From Roseobacter litoralis Och 149 (lineage in GTDB: Bacteria; Pseudomonadota; Alphaproteobacteria; Rhodobacterales; Rhodobacteraceae), in contig NC_015730.1 in NCBI RefSeq assembly GCF_000154785.2, positions 496,001 to 560,000 of the forward strand: DNA of 64,000 bases. The letters are read 5' to 3'. Every line of letters starts with the position of its first letter. The first letter of the stretch is position 1. The position numbers were made by a program, and so were the translations under genes. Below the pieces are notes generated by a model. It saw nothing but the letters and a program-made list of their open reading frames with translations, searched no databases and had not been told where the DNA came from. Below, in pieces: positions 43,921-53,255 of this stretch.

Positions 43921-44940
43921 TTGCCGCCCAGTGACCCAAGCGCGACTGATGTTTTGACCGCCGCACCCGGTGGCACAGTTGAATTCCCCGATAATCGCCT
44001 GCTGATCGACCTGTGCGGGCCGTATGACGCAAACCTCGCGCAGGTGGAAAAGGCGTTGGGCGTTCAGATCGTGCGGCGTGGCAATCAACTGGCTGTCGTC
44101 GGCAGCCATGACGCCTCTACCGATGCGATTCGCGTTCTGCACGCGCTTTACACGCGGCTGGAAAGCGGTCGCGCGGTCGAAGCGGGTGATGTCGATCGTG
44201 AGTTGCGCATGGGCCCCTTTGAAGAGGTTGCGGTGCCTGAAGATGGGGATCAGCTGGAAATGCCCATCGGCAACCGCATTGAGATCCAGACCCGCAAGAA
44301 ACGTGTTGAGCCGCGTACGGACGCGCAAAAAGCATATGTTCAATCGCTTTTCGAGAACGAGTTGGCCTTTGGCATTGGCCCGGCGGGTACGGGCAAGACA
44401 TATCTTGCCGTGGCCGTTGGGGTGTCGATGTTTTTGTCGGGGCAGGTGGATAAAATCATCCTGTCACGTCCTGCCGTTGAGGCGGGGGAACGGTTGGGCT
44501 TTCTGCCCGGTGACATGAAAGACAAGGTCGACCCCTACATGCAGCCGCTTTACGATGCGTTGGGCGATTTTCTGCCGGGTAAGCAGCTGGCGCGGCTGAT
44601 CGAGGAAAAGCAGATCGAGATTGCGCCGCTTGCCTTCATGCGCGGGCGGACGCTGTCGAATGCCTTTGTGGTGCTGGATGAGGCGCAAAATGCGACCACC
44701 ATGCAGATGAAGATGTTCCTGACGCGTCTCGGTGAGGGTTCGCGTATGGTGATCACCGGGGACCGCACGCAGATTGACTTGCCACGCGGGACGGCCTCGG
44801 GGCTGGCGGATGCGGAACGCCTGCTGAAGGCGATCCCCAAGATCAGTTTCAACTATTTCACCTCAAAAGACGTTGTGCGCCATCCGCTGGTGGCTGCGAT
44901 CATCGAAGCCTATGAGGCTGATCCAACCCCCAAGGCGTGA
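43921..44940 (+). CDS. phoH: PhoH-like ATPase (YbeZ)
   Basis: 339 residues with an unusual TTG start at 43921, supported by TTAGGAGCAGCTA; the next in-frame ATG would remove about 95 residues. Walker A is GPAGTGKTYLA and Walker B VVLDEAQNAT, followed by ITGDRTQIDLPRG. An N-terminal KH-like region precedes the ATPase. YbeZ works with the RNase YbeY, encoded 36 bases downstream, in rRNA maturation and ribosome quality control. Confidence 0.95.
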   Translation: MPPSDPSATDVLTAAPGGTVEFPDNRLLIDLCGPYDANLAQVEKALGVQIVRRGNQLAVVGSHDASTDAIRVLHALYTRLESGRAVEAGDVDRELRMGPFEEVAVPEDGDQLEMPIGNRIEIQTRKKRVEPRTDAQKAYVQSLFENELAFGIGPAGTGKTYLAVAVGVSMFLSGQVDKIILSRPAVEAGERLGFLPGDMKDKVDPYMQPLYDALGDFLPGKQLARLIEEKQIEIAPLAFMRGRTLSNAFVVLDEAQNATTMQMKMFLTRLGEGSRMVITGDRTQIDLPRGTASGLADAERLLKAIPKISFNYFTSKDVVRHPLVAAIIEAYEADPTPKA

Positions 44941-44976
44941 AACACGCGTTTTGCCAATGGGGTCAGGGAATGGCGC

Positions 44977-45477
44977 ATGGATATTGACGTATTGATCGAA
45001 GATGACCGCTGGAGCGCCTTGGACCTTGATGTGCTGGTACTTGAGGCGCTGCGCGCGACATCCGTCACCCTGAATCTTGATCTGGAAGCTGCGGAGGTTT
45101 CGTATCTCGCCTGTGACGATGCGCGCATCACGCTTCTGAACGCTGATTTTCGTGAAAAAACAACGGCGACCAATGTGCTGAGCTGGCCTGCCGTTGATCT
45201 GGCGCCGGTGATTGCTGGTGCCGTGCCCGCACCGCCGACTGCGGATTTAACCGGCGTGTTGGCATTGGGGGATGTGGCCATCGCCTATGAGACATGCCTG
45301 CGCGAAGCGACTGATCTGCGCAAGCCACTGGCAGACCATGTGACGCATTTGATCGTTCATGGAACATTACACTTATTGGGGTACGACCATATTCGTGACC
45401 CTGATGCCACGCTAATGCAGGGTGTCGAGGCTAAAATACTTGGCAAAATGGGTTTGGATGACCCATATATGGTTTAA
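44977..45477 (+). CDS. ybeY: Endoribonuclease YbeY
   Basis: 166 residues. The zinc-binding motif [11 protein letters not shown] is intact, with three His spaced as in YbeY, and the upstream region has [12 protein letters not shown]. It matures the 16S rRNA 3' end and degrades defective ribosomes. Starts ATG 44977. It lies between phoH and the corC-like gene, the usual neighbours. Confidence 0.96.
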   Translation: MDIDVLIEDDRWSALDLDVLVLEALRATSVTLNLDLEAAEVSYLACDDARITLLNADFREKTTATNVLSWPAVDLAPVIAGAVPAPPTADLTGVLALGDVAIAYETCLREATDLRKPLADHVTHLIVHGTLHLLGYDHIRDPDATLMQGVEAKILGKMGLDDPYMV

Positions 45478-45516
45478 CGGGCGGCACTATCCGCCTTTAA
45501 TTCAGAACAGGACCCA

Positions 45517-46413
45517 ATGGGCGACAACGACGGATCATCTGACGCAGCGCTGAGCGCGCGTGAACAAAACACCCCTCCACCAGACGATGAACCTGCAAAA
45601 CAAGCAGGATTCTTCAGCCGCGTTATTGGCGCATTAAGCCCCTCAGAGGGCGATTTGGTCGAGGCTCCGGCTGAAAATCATTCAGAAAGCCTGCAAACGC
45701 ATGGCATGATGAACCTGCGGCGCATGCGGGTGGAGGATGTGGCAATCCCCAAGGCTGATATTACGGCCATACCGGCGACATCTACTCTGGACGAAGCCAT
45801 CGCTGTTTTTAAAGAGAGCGGTTCGACGCGTTTGCCAGTCTATGATGGCACGCTGGACACGCCCATCGGTTTTTTGCACCTGAAAGATGTTGCGTTGAAC
45901 CATGGGTTCAACGGCGGCTCAAAGAGCTTTGATCTGCGTGCGATGCTGCGTCCGCTGCTCTACGTGCCGCCGTCTATGACGATTGGCGTTTTATTGACCA
46001 AAATGCAGGCGGAACGTCGGCATATGGCGCTGGTGATTGATGAATATGGCGGTGTGGACGGGCTTGTCACCATCGAGGATTTGATCGAGCAGGTGATCGG
46101 CGAAATCGAAGATGAACACGACGTGGATGAGGACGTGTATTTCACCGAAGAAAAGCCGGGTTGTTATCTGGCTTTGGCAAAGACCCCACTAGAGGATTTC
46201 GAGGCCGAAATCGGCACCTCCCTGACCGCGCATGAAGAGGTCGATGAAGAAGAAATTGATACGCTGGGCGGCTTGGTCTTCATGCTGTCGGGGCGCGTGC
46301 CTGCGCGGGGTGAAGTCGTGGTGCACCCCGATGGCCCGGAATTCGAGGTGATCGACGCAGACCCGCGCCGCATCAAAAGGCTGCGCGTGCGCACGGCGGC
46401 TCAAACAACGTGA
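45517..46413 (+). CDS. CBS-domain CorC/HlyC family protein
   Basis: 298 residues. The N-terminal 60 residues are charged. Two CBS domains occupy about 75-205 (MNLRRMRVEDVAIPKADITAIP, LVIDEYGGVDGLVTIEDLIEQVIGEI) and a CorC_HlyC domain follows (DTLGGLVFMLSGRVPARGEV). No membrane domain, so cytoplasmic. Known members are linked to Mg/Co efflux; the family lies beside ybeY and lnt in many bacteria. Overlaps lnt by four bases. Confidence 0.93.
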   Translation: MGDNDGSSDAALSAREQNTPPPDDEPAKQAGFFSRVIGALSPSEGDLVEAPAENHSESLQTHGMMNLRRMRVEDVAIPKADITAIPATSTLDEAIAVFKESGSTRLPVYDGTLDTPIGFLHLKDVALNHGFNGGSKSFDLRAMLRPLLYVPPSMTIGVLLTKMQAERRHMALVIDEYGGVDGLVTIEDLIEQVIGEIEDEHDVDEDVYFTEEKPGCYLALAKTPLEDFEAEIGTSLTAHEEVDEEEIDTLGGLVFMLSGRVPARGEVVVHPDGPEFEVIDADPRRIKRLRVRTAAQTT

Positions 46414-47939
46414 CAGCCACGCCGGGGCGTTCGGAATTCGCCGGGCTGGCAAAGCTGCCGTGGTCTGCGCAAATTCTACTTTCGGGTTTTCTGGGTGTCA
46501 TTGGCGCTTTCGGGCAAGCCCCTTATGATCAGCCCGCTGCCCTTGTGATCGCTTTGGCCGGCGCGTTTTGTCTGTGGCGCATCCAGGCTGACCGGCGCGC
46601 GGCGGCAGTCGTTGGCTTGGCTTTTGGCTGCGGCTATTTTGCACTCGCTCTCATCTGGATTGTCGAACCCTTTCAGGTCGATGCAGCGCGCCACGGGTGG
46701 ATGGCGCCGTTTGCGGTCGGTTTGCTCAGCCTCGGGCTGGCACTATTCTGGGCGCTGGCGTTCTGGGCTGCCCGATTTGTGTCGCACGCGACGTTCGGCT
46801 TGGTGCTGACTTGGACCGCCGCTGAAATCGCACGGGCATATGTCTTTACGGGGTTTCCGTGGGCCAGCCCGGCGCAGGTCGCCATCAATGGCCCGCTGTC
46901 GCAACTTCTCGCGTGGGGTGGGCCACATGCAGCGACCTTTGCGCTTCTGCTTTCTGCATGGGTGCTTTCCTTGACGGGTGGTCGCATCTTGAAAGCGGGG
47001 CAAGGCCTCGTTTTTGTCGCTGTTTTGGCGTCACTCTATTCGCCTCTGATGCGCCCGATGGCGGAGCTGAGCGGCAATTGGGTGCGTCTTATCCAGCCCA
47101 ATGCGGAGCAGCATCTCAAATGGCAGCCCGACTTGGCCGAGGTCTTCTTTCAACGACAGCTTGCGTTGACCGCGGCCCCAGCGCAGACGGCGGACCAAGT
47201 GCCTGATCTGATCGTTTGGCCGGAAACGGCAATTCCGTGGCGTTTGGAAACGGCGGGTCCGGCGCTTGTCGAAATCGGGCGGGCGGGTAACGGTGTTTCG
47301 GTCGTTTTGGGGGCTTTGCGGGCTAAAGGGGGCACCCTGCGAAACGCGCTTGCCGTGATAGGTCCTGAGGGCGCGCCGCAAGCGATTTATGACAAACACC
47401 ACCTTGTGCCCTTTGGCGAATATATGCCCTTTGCGGGCCTTGCGAACCGTCTTGGGTTATCCGCCCTTGTGGCACAGGCTGGCATTTTCAGCAGCGGCCC
47501 CGGTCCTGAACTGTTGGATTTTGGTCCCTTGGGTACTGCGCTGCCTCTCATCTGTTACGAGGCTGTTTTTGCCCATGGCGTGAACGCGGCGCCCGCGCGC
47601 CCTGATTTCCTGTTACAGATCACAAATGACGCGTGGTTCGGACAATATGCGGGGCCCCAACAACACTTGGCACAGGCCCGCATGCGCGCGATTGAGCAGG
47701 GTTTGCCGCTGATGCGCGCGGCCAATACAGGGATTTCCGCCATGATTGACCCGGCCGGGCGGATCATTTCCAGTCTGCCGCTGGGGCAGGCCGGTTTTAT
47801 AGACGCGCCGTTGCCACGCCCTGATCCTGCGACGCTTTACAGCCGCTTTGGTGACGTTCCGATGTCTGTATTTTTGCTTGTCAGCCTCGTGTTGCTCTGC
47901 CTGCGACAGACCACCGTACGGTGGTCATATAGCGATTGA
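46410..47939 (+). CDS. lnt: Apolipoprotein N-acyltransferase
   Basis: 509 residues with a GTG start overlapping the CorC gene (GTGA). About six to eight N-terminal membrane helices (20-210) precede a nitrilase-like domain in the periplasm. The catalytic triad is Glu272 (VWPETAIPWR), Lys329 (IYDKHHLVPFGEYMPF) and Cys382 (LICYEAVF). It adds the third acyl chain to lipoproteins at the outer face of the inner membrane. A final helix is at about 485-505. Confidence 0.96.
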   Translation: MTATPGRSEFAGLAKLPWSAQILLSGFLGVIGAFGQAPYDQPAALVIALAGAFCLWRIQADRRAAAVVGLAFGCGYFALALIWIVEPFQVDAARHGWMAPFAVGLLSLGLALFWALAFWAARFVSHATFGLVLTWTAAEIARAYVFTGFPWASPAQVAINGPLSQLLAWGGPHAATFALLLSAWVLSLTGGRILKAGQGLVFVAVLASLYSPLMRPMAELSGNWVRLIQPNAEQHLKWQPDLAEVFFQRQLALTAAPAQTADQVPDLIVWPETAIPWRLETAGPALVEIGRAGNGVSVVLGALRAKGGTLRNALAVIGPEGAPQAIYDKHHLVPFGEYMPFAGLANRLGLSALVAQAGIFSSGPGPELLDFGPLGTALPLICYEAVFAHGVNAAPARPDFLLQITNDAWFGQYAGPQQHLAQARMRAIEQGLPLMRAANTGISAMIDPAGRIISSLPLGQAGFIDAPLPRPDPATLYSRFGDVPMSVFLLVSLVLLCLRQTTVRWSYSD

Positions 47940-47972
47940 CCTTGGCATAGCGCGACCGTAAGCAGTTGCAGC

Positions 47973-48019
47973 GAACCACAACGGCTTCCTGACGTGGTTC
48001 TTCATTGGCGATTGGAGCG
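47973..48019 (+). ncRNA. SAM/SAH riboswitch upstream of metK
   Basis: GAACCAC (47973-47979) pairs with GTGGTTC (47994-48000) to form P1; the loop carries the conserved AACGGCTTCCTGAC, and ATTGGAGCG (48011-48019) can form the pseudoknot that hides the GGAG ribosome site five bases before the metK ATG at 48024. This matches the SAM/SAH class, which is found before metK in Rhodobacterales and shuts translation when S-adenosyl compounds are abundant. Confidence 0.92.
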
Positions 48020-48023
48020 ATAA

Positions 48024-49205
48024 ATGTCCCGCAAAAATTATGTTTTCACCTCGGAGTCCGTTTCAGAAGGACATCCGGACAAACTCTGCGACCGGATTTC
48101 GGATGCAGTTCTCGACGCTTTCATTGCCGAAGAACCCGAAGCGCGTGTGGCGGCCGAAACCTTTGCCACCACGAACCGCGTGGTCATTGGGGGTGAGGTG
48201 GGATTGTCGGATAAAGACAAGCTGCACGAATACATGGACCGTATCGAGGAAATCGCGCGCGCCTGTATCAAGGACATCGGCTATGAGCAGGACAAGTTTC
48301 ACCATGCCACATGTCAGGTGACAAACCTGCTGCATGAACAATCCGCGCATATCGCGCAGGGGGTCGATGCCGCGAAAGGCAAAGACGAAGGTGCCGGCGA
48401 TCAGGGCATCATGTTCGGCTATGCCTCCAACGAAACGCCGGAACTTATGCCAGCGCCGATCCACTACGCACATGCGGTGTTGCGCCGCCTCGCTGAGGTG
48501 CGCAAAGACGGGACCGAACCAACCCTGCGCCCCGACGCCAAGAGCCAGCTTTCGGTGCGCTATGAAGACGGCAAGCCGGTTGGTGTGACCTCTATCGTCT
48601 TGTCGACGCAGCATGCTGATGAAAGCCAGACGTCCGACGATATCCGCGCAATCGTTGAACCCTATATTCGCGAAGTCCTCCCCGATGGTTGGATCACAGG
48701 CGATACGGAATGGTGGGTGAACCCGACTGGCACTTTTGTGATTGGCGGGCCGGATGGCGATGCCGGACTGACAGGGCGCAAGATCATCGTGGACACCTAT
48801 GGCGGGGCCGCCCCGCACGGTGGCGGTGCCTTCTCAGGGAAGGATCCGACGAAAGTGGACCGCTCAGCCGCCTATGTGGCGCGCTATCTGGCCAAGAACG
48901 TGGTTGCGGCAGGGTTGGCGGACAAATGTACGATCCAGCTCAGCTATGCGATTGGCGTCTCCAAGCCGCTGTCGATCTACTGCGACACCTTCGGCACCGG
49001 CGAAGTGGACGAAGAAGAGATCGAACGCGCGATCGGGCAGGTCATGGACCTGACCCCGCGCGGCATTCGTGAGCATTTGCATCTGAACAAACCGATCTAT
49101 GAGCGGACGGCGGCATATGGTCATTTTGGCCGCGCACCTGATGCAGACGGCGGGTTCAGCTGGGAAAAAACTGACCTGACAGAAGTGCTGAAATCGGCGC
49201 TGTAG
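48024..49205 (+). CDS. metK: S-adenosylmethionine synthase
   Basis: 393 residues. It makes S-adenosylmethionine from methionine and ATP. Signatures: [20 protein letters not shown] at the N-terminus, [12 protein letters not shown], and the P-loop-like [19 protein letters not shown]. The ribosome site GGAG belongs to the riboswitch pseudoknot, so translation is controlled by the product. A hairpin follows the stop. Confidence 0.98.
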   Translation: MSRKNYVFTSESVSEGHPDKLCDRISDAVLDAFIAEEPEARVAAETFATTNRVVIGGEVGLSDKDKLHEYMDRIEEIARACIKDIGYEQDKFHHATCQVTNLLHEQSAHIAQGVDAAKGKDEGAGDQGIMFGYASNETPELMPAPIHYAHAVLRRLAEVRKDGTEPTLRPDAKSQLSVRYEDGKPVGVTSIVLSTQHADESQTSDDIRAIVEPYIREVLPDGWITGDTEWWVNPTGTFVIGGPDGDAGLTGRKIIVDTYGGAAPHGGGAFSGKDPTKVDRSAAYVARYLAKNVVAAGLADKCTIQLSYAIGVSKPLSIYCDTFGTGEVDEEEIERAIGQVMDLTPRGIREHLHLNKPIYERTAAYGHFGRAPDADGGFSWEKTDLTEVLKSAL

Positions 49206-49524
49206 TAGAGTAACCTTGCCGGGCCATATGCCGAAAACATGCGCTTATGGCCCGCCGGTTTTACGATACATCACACTGCCCGAGGCAGGGAATAAGTCTC
49301 TGCCGGAGATCCGTGAAACGTCGAACGCTCCATCTTAGCAAGTCGTCCGGCTGTAGAGTATCGACCAACTTCTGCCCGCTCGCGTGTTGCAGCGGTTTTG
49401 ATGGCTCGTTAACGCGTTATGCAAAAAGCCGGAATAACCCACTGCTCCCTGAAATCAGAGATTTCAACGCGGTAGGCGATATGCGATGTGTCTGATATTT
49501 CGTCGGACGCTGTAAGGGGCATCT
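49206..49524. other. 319-base gap between metK and trmB
   Basis: It starts with the inverted repeat at 49221-49253. The remainder holds no ORF with family likeness or coding-like codon use, no tRNA fold and no further clear signal. The last 40 bases are AT-richer and probably carry the trmB promoter. Confidence 0.5.
49221..49262 (+). terminator. Terminator-like hairpin after metK
   Basis: GGGCCATA (49221-49228) and TATGGCCC (49246-49253) form a perfect eight-pair stem with a 17-base loop, followed five bases on by TTTT. A likely intrinsic terminator of metK. Confidence 0.5.
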
Positions 49525-50226
49525 ATGAGCACAGAAAAACGCCCACATCGAAATTTCTATGGCCGCCTCAAGGGCAAGTCGCTCAAGGCGGCGCAGAAGC
49601 GATATCTTGATGAGGACCTCGCGGCGCTCTCGCCCGGACCTGTGGGCTGGGAGGAAAACCCGGATCGCAGGCCCCTAGATTTGCCCGCCCTGTTTGATGG
49701 CAAGCCTGTCTGGCTGGAAATCGGCTTTGGCGGGGGCGAGCATCTTGTGCACCAAGCCGCGCAAAACCCTGACATCGGCATCATCGGCGCGGAGCCCTAC
49801 ATCAACGGTGTTGCGATGTTGCTGGGAAAGATTCGCCGCGCGGGTGTTGAAAACCTCGCGGTCCACGCGGGCGATGCCCGTGATCTGATGGATGTATTGC
49901 CTGCGGCGTCCATCGACCGGGCCTTTCTGCTTTATCCCGATCCATGGCCGAAAGCACGCCACCATCGGCGTCGGTTTGTCACGGCAGAACACCTCGAACC
50001 CCTCGCGCGGGCGCTCAAGCCCGGCTCGGTCTTTCGCGTGGCCACGGACATCGAAGACTACGTCCGGCAAACCCTGCAGGAAGTGCCGCAGCATGGGTTC
50101 AAGTGGCTGGCCAACTCTCCAGATGATTGGCGCAGGCCTTGGCCCGACTGGATTTCCACGCGTTATGAACAAAAAGCGCTGCGCGAAGGGCGCACGCCGC
50201 ACTACCTGACCTTTATCAGGGAGTAG
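49525..50226 (+). CDS. trmB: tRNA (guanine-N7-)-methyltransferase
   Basis: 233 residues behind AAGGGGCATCT. The SAM-binding glycine loop is [12 protein letters not shown], followed by [13 protein letters not shown], and the signature [13 protein letters not shown] is diagnostic. It makes m7G46 in tRNA variable loops. Monocistronic, following the metK terminator. Confidence 0.96.
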   Translation: MSTEKRPHRNFYGRLKGKSLKAAQKRYLDEDLAALSPGPVGWEENPDRRPLDLPALFDGKPVWLEIGFGGGEHLVHQAAQNPDIGIIGAEPYINGVAMLLGKIRRAGVENLAVHAGDARDLMDVLPAASIDRAFLLYPDPWPKARHHRRRFVTAEHLEPLARALKPGSVFRVATDIEDYVRQTLQEVPQHGFKWLANSPDDWRRPWPDWISTRYEQKALREGRTPHYLTFIRE

Positions 50227-50309
50227 GCCGCCCGAGACCCGAATGGGCTGGACGCAGCAGCGCCTTGCCGCTAATCCAGCGGCAGTTCTGTTCAATACCG
50301 AGATGCATC

Positions 50310-51662
50310 ATGTCCAGCCACGGCGCTCCCATTCCAATGACATCCAGCGCCTGCGGGCCTCTGACGGGTGAGGCCCGTGTCCCCGGTGATAAATCCATTT
50401 CGCACCGGTCGTTGATCCTGGGCGCGCTGAGCGTGGGTGAGACACGGATTTCCGGCCTTCTTGAGGGGCAGGATGTGCTCGATACCGCCAAGGCCATGCG
50501 GGCCTTTGGGGCCACGGTCACCGATCATGGCGGTGGTGAATGGTCCGTGTATGGGGTCGGTGTGGGCGGGTTTGCCGAACCCGATGGCGTGATTGACTGC
50601 GGCAATTCAGGCACCGGTGTGCGATTGATCATGGGGGCCATGGCCACATCCCCGATCAGCGCGACATTTACCGGCGATGCCTCGCTGAACGGGCGACCGA
50701 TGGCGCGGGTTACGGACCCGCTGGCGCTGTTCGGGGCGCAGTCCCACGGCAGACAGGGCGGGCGGTTGCCGATGACCTTGGTTGGCGCTGCTGACCCCGT
50801 GCCGGTGACTTACACCGTGCCGGTGCCGTCTGCGCAGGTGAAATCGGCGGTCTTGCTCGCTGGTCTCAATGCGCCGGGACAGACAGTTGTCATCGAGGCC
50901 GAGGCGACGCGCGATCACACGGAACGCATGCTGGCGGGTTTCGGGGCCGAGATTTCGGTTGAGGACACGGACGAAGGCCGGGTGATTACCCTGACAGGCC
51001 AACCCGAATTGAAACCCCAAAAGATTGACGTGCCGCGCGATCCCTCCTCTGCGGCGTTTCCGGTCTGTGCAGCGTTGATTGTGCCCGGTTCGGATGTTCT
51101 GGTGCCGGGGATCGGGTTGAACCCGACGCGCGCCGGGCTGTTCACAACGCTGCGTGAAATGGGGGCGGATCTGACCTATGAAAATGAACGCGTTGAAGGC
51201 GGCGAACCGGTGGCCGATCTGCGCGCGCGGTTTTCACCGGACCTGACGGGCATCGAGGTGCCACCGGCGCGCGCGGCCAGCATGATTGATGAATATCCCG
51301 TGCTGTCTGTTGTGGCGAGTTTTGCGCGCGGCGATACGGTCATGCGCGGCGTCAAGGAACTGCGTGTCAAGGAAAGTGACCGTATTGATGCCATGGCCAG
51401 TGGTCTGCGTGCCAACGGCGTGGCTGTTGAGGATGGCCCCGATTGGTGGATTGTCACGGGACAGGGCCATGGGAATGTTGCTGGTGGGGCGACCTGCGCA
51501 AGCTTCCTTGATCACCGGATCGCTATGTCATTCCTCGTTTTGGGCATGGCCACGCAAAAGCCGGTCAAGGTCGATGATGCCGGGCCTATCGCGACGTCCT
51601 TTCCGATTTTTGAACCCTTGATGGCGCAATTGGGTGCCCGCATTCAGCGCGAAGACGGCTAG
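50310..51662 (+). CDS. aroA: 3-phosphoshikimate 1-carboxyvinyltransferase (EPSP synthase, class II-like)
   Basis: 450 residues from ATG 50310. Motifs: [32 protein letters not shown] [30 protein letters not shown] and [16 protein letters not shown]. It transfers enolpyruvyl from PEP to shikimate-3-phosphate in aromatic amino-acid synthesis. Overall it reads like the Agrobacterium CP4-type enzyme, but the CP4 Ala100 position (GNAATG) is Gly101 here (CGNSGTG), the residue found in glyphosate-sensitive enzymes. Followed by cmk after seven bases. Confidence 0.96.
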   Translation: MSSHGAPIPMTSSACGPLTGEARVPGDKSISHRSLILGALSVGETRISGLLEGQDVLDTAKAMRAFGATVTDHGGGEWSVYGVGVGGFAEPDGVIDCGNSGTGVRLIMGAMATSPISATFTGDASLNGRPMARVTDPLALFGAQSHGRQGGRLPMTLVGAADPVPVTYTVPVPSAQVKSAVLLAGLNAPGQTVVIEAEATRDHTERMLAGFGAEISVEDTDEGRVITLTGQPELKPQKIDVPRDPSSAAFPVCAALIVPGSDVLVPGIGLNPTRAGLFTTLREMGADLTYENERVEGGEPVADLRARFSPDLTGIEVPPARAASMIDEYPVLSVVASFARGDTVMRGVKELRVKESDRIDAMASGLRANGVAVEDGPDWWIVTGQGHGNVAGGATCASFLDHRIAMSFLVLGMATQKPVKVDDAGPIATSFPIFEPLMAQLGARIQREDG

Positions 51663-51669
51663 GGGCGCG

Positions 51670-52287
51670 ATGTCGGACGCGGCCTTTACCATTGCCATCG
51701 ACGGACCCGCCGCTGCGGGCAAGGGCACGATTTCAAAGGCGGTCGCTGCGCATTTCGGGTTTCGCCATCTGGATACGGGATTGCTCTACCGGGCGGTCGG
51801 GGCGCAGGTGCTTTTGGGGATGGAGCCGCTGCAGGCAGCGCAACGACTTTCCGCTGACATGCTGGAGGGCTCGAACCTGCGCAGCCCGGAAGTCGCGCAA
51901 TCCGCCAGCCGCGTTGCTGTCATCCCCGAGGTGCGCGCGGCTCTGCTTGATTTCCAGCGCAGCTTTGCCAGACGGGCCGGGGGCGCGGTTCTGGATGGGC
52001 GTGATATAGGCACGGTGATCTGCCCGGATGCGGAGGCCAAGATATTCGTGACGGCCAGTGCTGATGTGCGCGCGCGCCGCCGCTTTGATGAACTTGTCGG
52101 GGCAGGCGCGGCGATCAGTTTTGAACAGGTTCTGGCGGATGTGCTGGAACGCGATGCCCGTGATCGGGACCGCGCCGAGGCCCCTTTGAAACCCGCCGCC
52201 GACGCGGTGACGATTGACACCTCTACCTTGGATATTGAAGCGGCGGTCGCTGCAGCAATCCGCGCAATTAAAGACCGACGCGCCTGA
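51670..52287 (+). CDS. cmk: Cytidylate kinase
   Basis: 205 residues from ATG 51670. The P-loop is [16 protein letters not shown] and the CMP-binding region [13 protein letters not shown], then [21 protein letters not shown]. It phosphorylates CMP and dCMP. The order aroA-cmk-rpsA-ihfB is conserved in Proteobacteria, here interrupted by one small secreted protein gene. Confidence 0.97.
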   Translation: MSDAAFTIAIDGPAAAGKGTISKAVAAHFGFRHLDTGLLYRAVGAQVLLGMEPLQAAQRLSADMLEGSNLRSPEVAQSASRVAVIPEVRAALLDFQRSFARRAGGAVLDGRDIGTVICPDAEAKIFVTASADVRARRRFDELVGAGAAISFEQVLADVLERDARDRDRAEAPLKPAADAVTIDTSTLDIEAAVAAAIRAIKDRRA

Positions 52288-52429
52288 CGCCTCACGTGGC
52301 AAGCCCCCCTTGATCTGCATCCATGAACCCGGCAATGGCCATGAGTTACAAGCCGTTCACTAAAGGGTGCTTGGTCAACATGGCTTTGGGGCGCTATCAT
52401 TTCGCCACATAGATTTGTGAGGGTTTGGA

Positions 52430-52960
52430 ATGATACGGATTGCTTTACTCACCGTCCTGCTTGTGATGTCGACAATGGCGCGCGGGCAAGATTTACCCAC
52501 GCCCGAAGGGCCGATGACGATGGAACGGATGGCGGGCATCATCGCGGCCCTTGACCCTGAGGTCTCGCAGCGTGGTCCGACGTTTGAATTCACCATTCAG
52601 GACATCCCGGTCATTGTGATCGCGGACCCGCGTGCGGATCGTATGCGGGCCATGGTGCCGATCCGCTCTGCCGATGCGTTGGAGCAGGCAGAGCTTTTAC
52701 GCCTGATGCAGGCCAATTTCGATTCAGCACTTGATGCGCGATATGCTGTGGCACAGGGCCGGTTATGGGGCGTTTTCATCCATCCCCTGTCACCTCTGGA
52801 GCGGGATCAGCTCATTTCCGGATTGGCGCAGACGGTCAGTGTCGCCCTGACTTATGGACAGAGTTATTCCGGCGGCGCGTCTGTCTTTGGCGGCGGTGAT
52901 TCCAGTGGCATTTATCAAGAGTTGCTGGATGAGCTGAAAAAACGCGGTCAAGAGCTTTGA
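52430..52960 (+). CDS. Small secreted protein of unknown function
   Basis: 176 residues. The first 19 form a signal peptide (MIRIALLTVLLVMSTMARG). The rest has strand-helix pattern with FEFTIQDIPVIVIADPRADRMRAMVPI, then LLRLMQANFDSALDARYAVAQGRLWGVFIHPLSPL, which is reminiscent of the YbjN/type III chaperone-like fold; this is a weak fold impression only. The C-terminal third is Gly/Ser rich before a charged helix. It lies between cmk and rpsA; function unknown. Confidence 0.8.
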   Translation: MIRIALLTVLLVMSTMARGQDLPTPEGPMTMERMAGIIAALDPEVSQRGPTFEFTIQDIPVIVIADPRADRMRAMVPIRSADALEQAELLRLMQANFDSALDARYAVAQGRLWGVFIHPLSPLERDQLISGLAQTVSVALTYGQSYSGGASVFGGGDSSGIYQELLDELKKRGQEL

Positions 52961-53255
52961 TCACGCGCCCGCTCACGACGTCCGCGATAAATGGGACGCA
53001 TCATGCGGCCTGACGGTGTTCTGCCGATTTGCGGCACGCGTCATCACATGTCTTGATACCGCGACCAAACCACGCTAAGAGCGGCGCATTGACGGGGCGT
53101 TAAAGCCACGCATCTGAGGAAAATAGGCAGGGTCGGTGATCACCGGCCCTTCGTTTGTTTCAGTGCAAGGCCCGATCCGTCAGTGCAAAATCGTCAAAGA
53201 CCGGCGGAGACAACCGCACGGCCAGAAACAAACCAAGTTAGGAAAACGACGCCAC
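52961..53255. other. Leader region of rpsA
   Basis: 295 bases without a gene. It contains the near-perfect inverted repeat at 53129-53150 followed by TCGTTTGTTT. The final part (53215-53255) is purine rich and holds the weak ribosome site TTAGGAAAA before ATG 53256. Confidence 0.5.
53129..53150 (+). promoter_or_regulatory. Palindromic hairpin in the rpsA leader
   Basis: AGGGTCGGT pairs with ACCGGCCCT (nine pairs, one U-G) around GATC, followed by a T-rich tract. It may be a terminator for the upstream gene, or a leader structure involved in S1 autoregulation. Confidence 0.4.

Noticed and set aside
49247..49495. 82-codon plus-strand frame between metK and trmB
   Set aside because: It starts inside the metK terminator stem, has no ribosome site and has Cys/Arg-rich noncoding-like composition.
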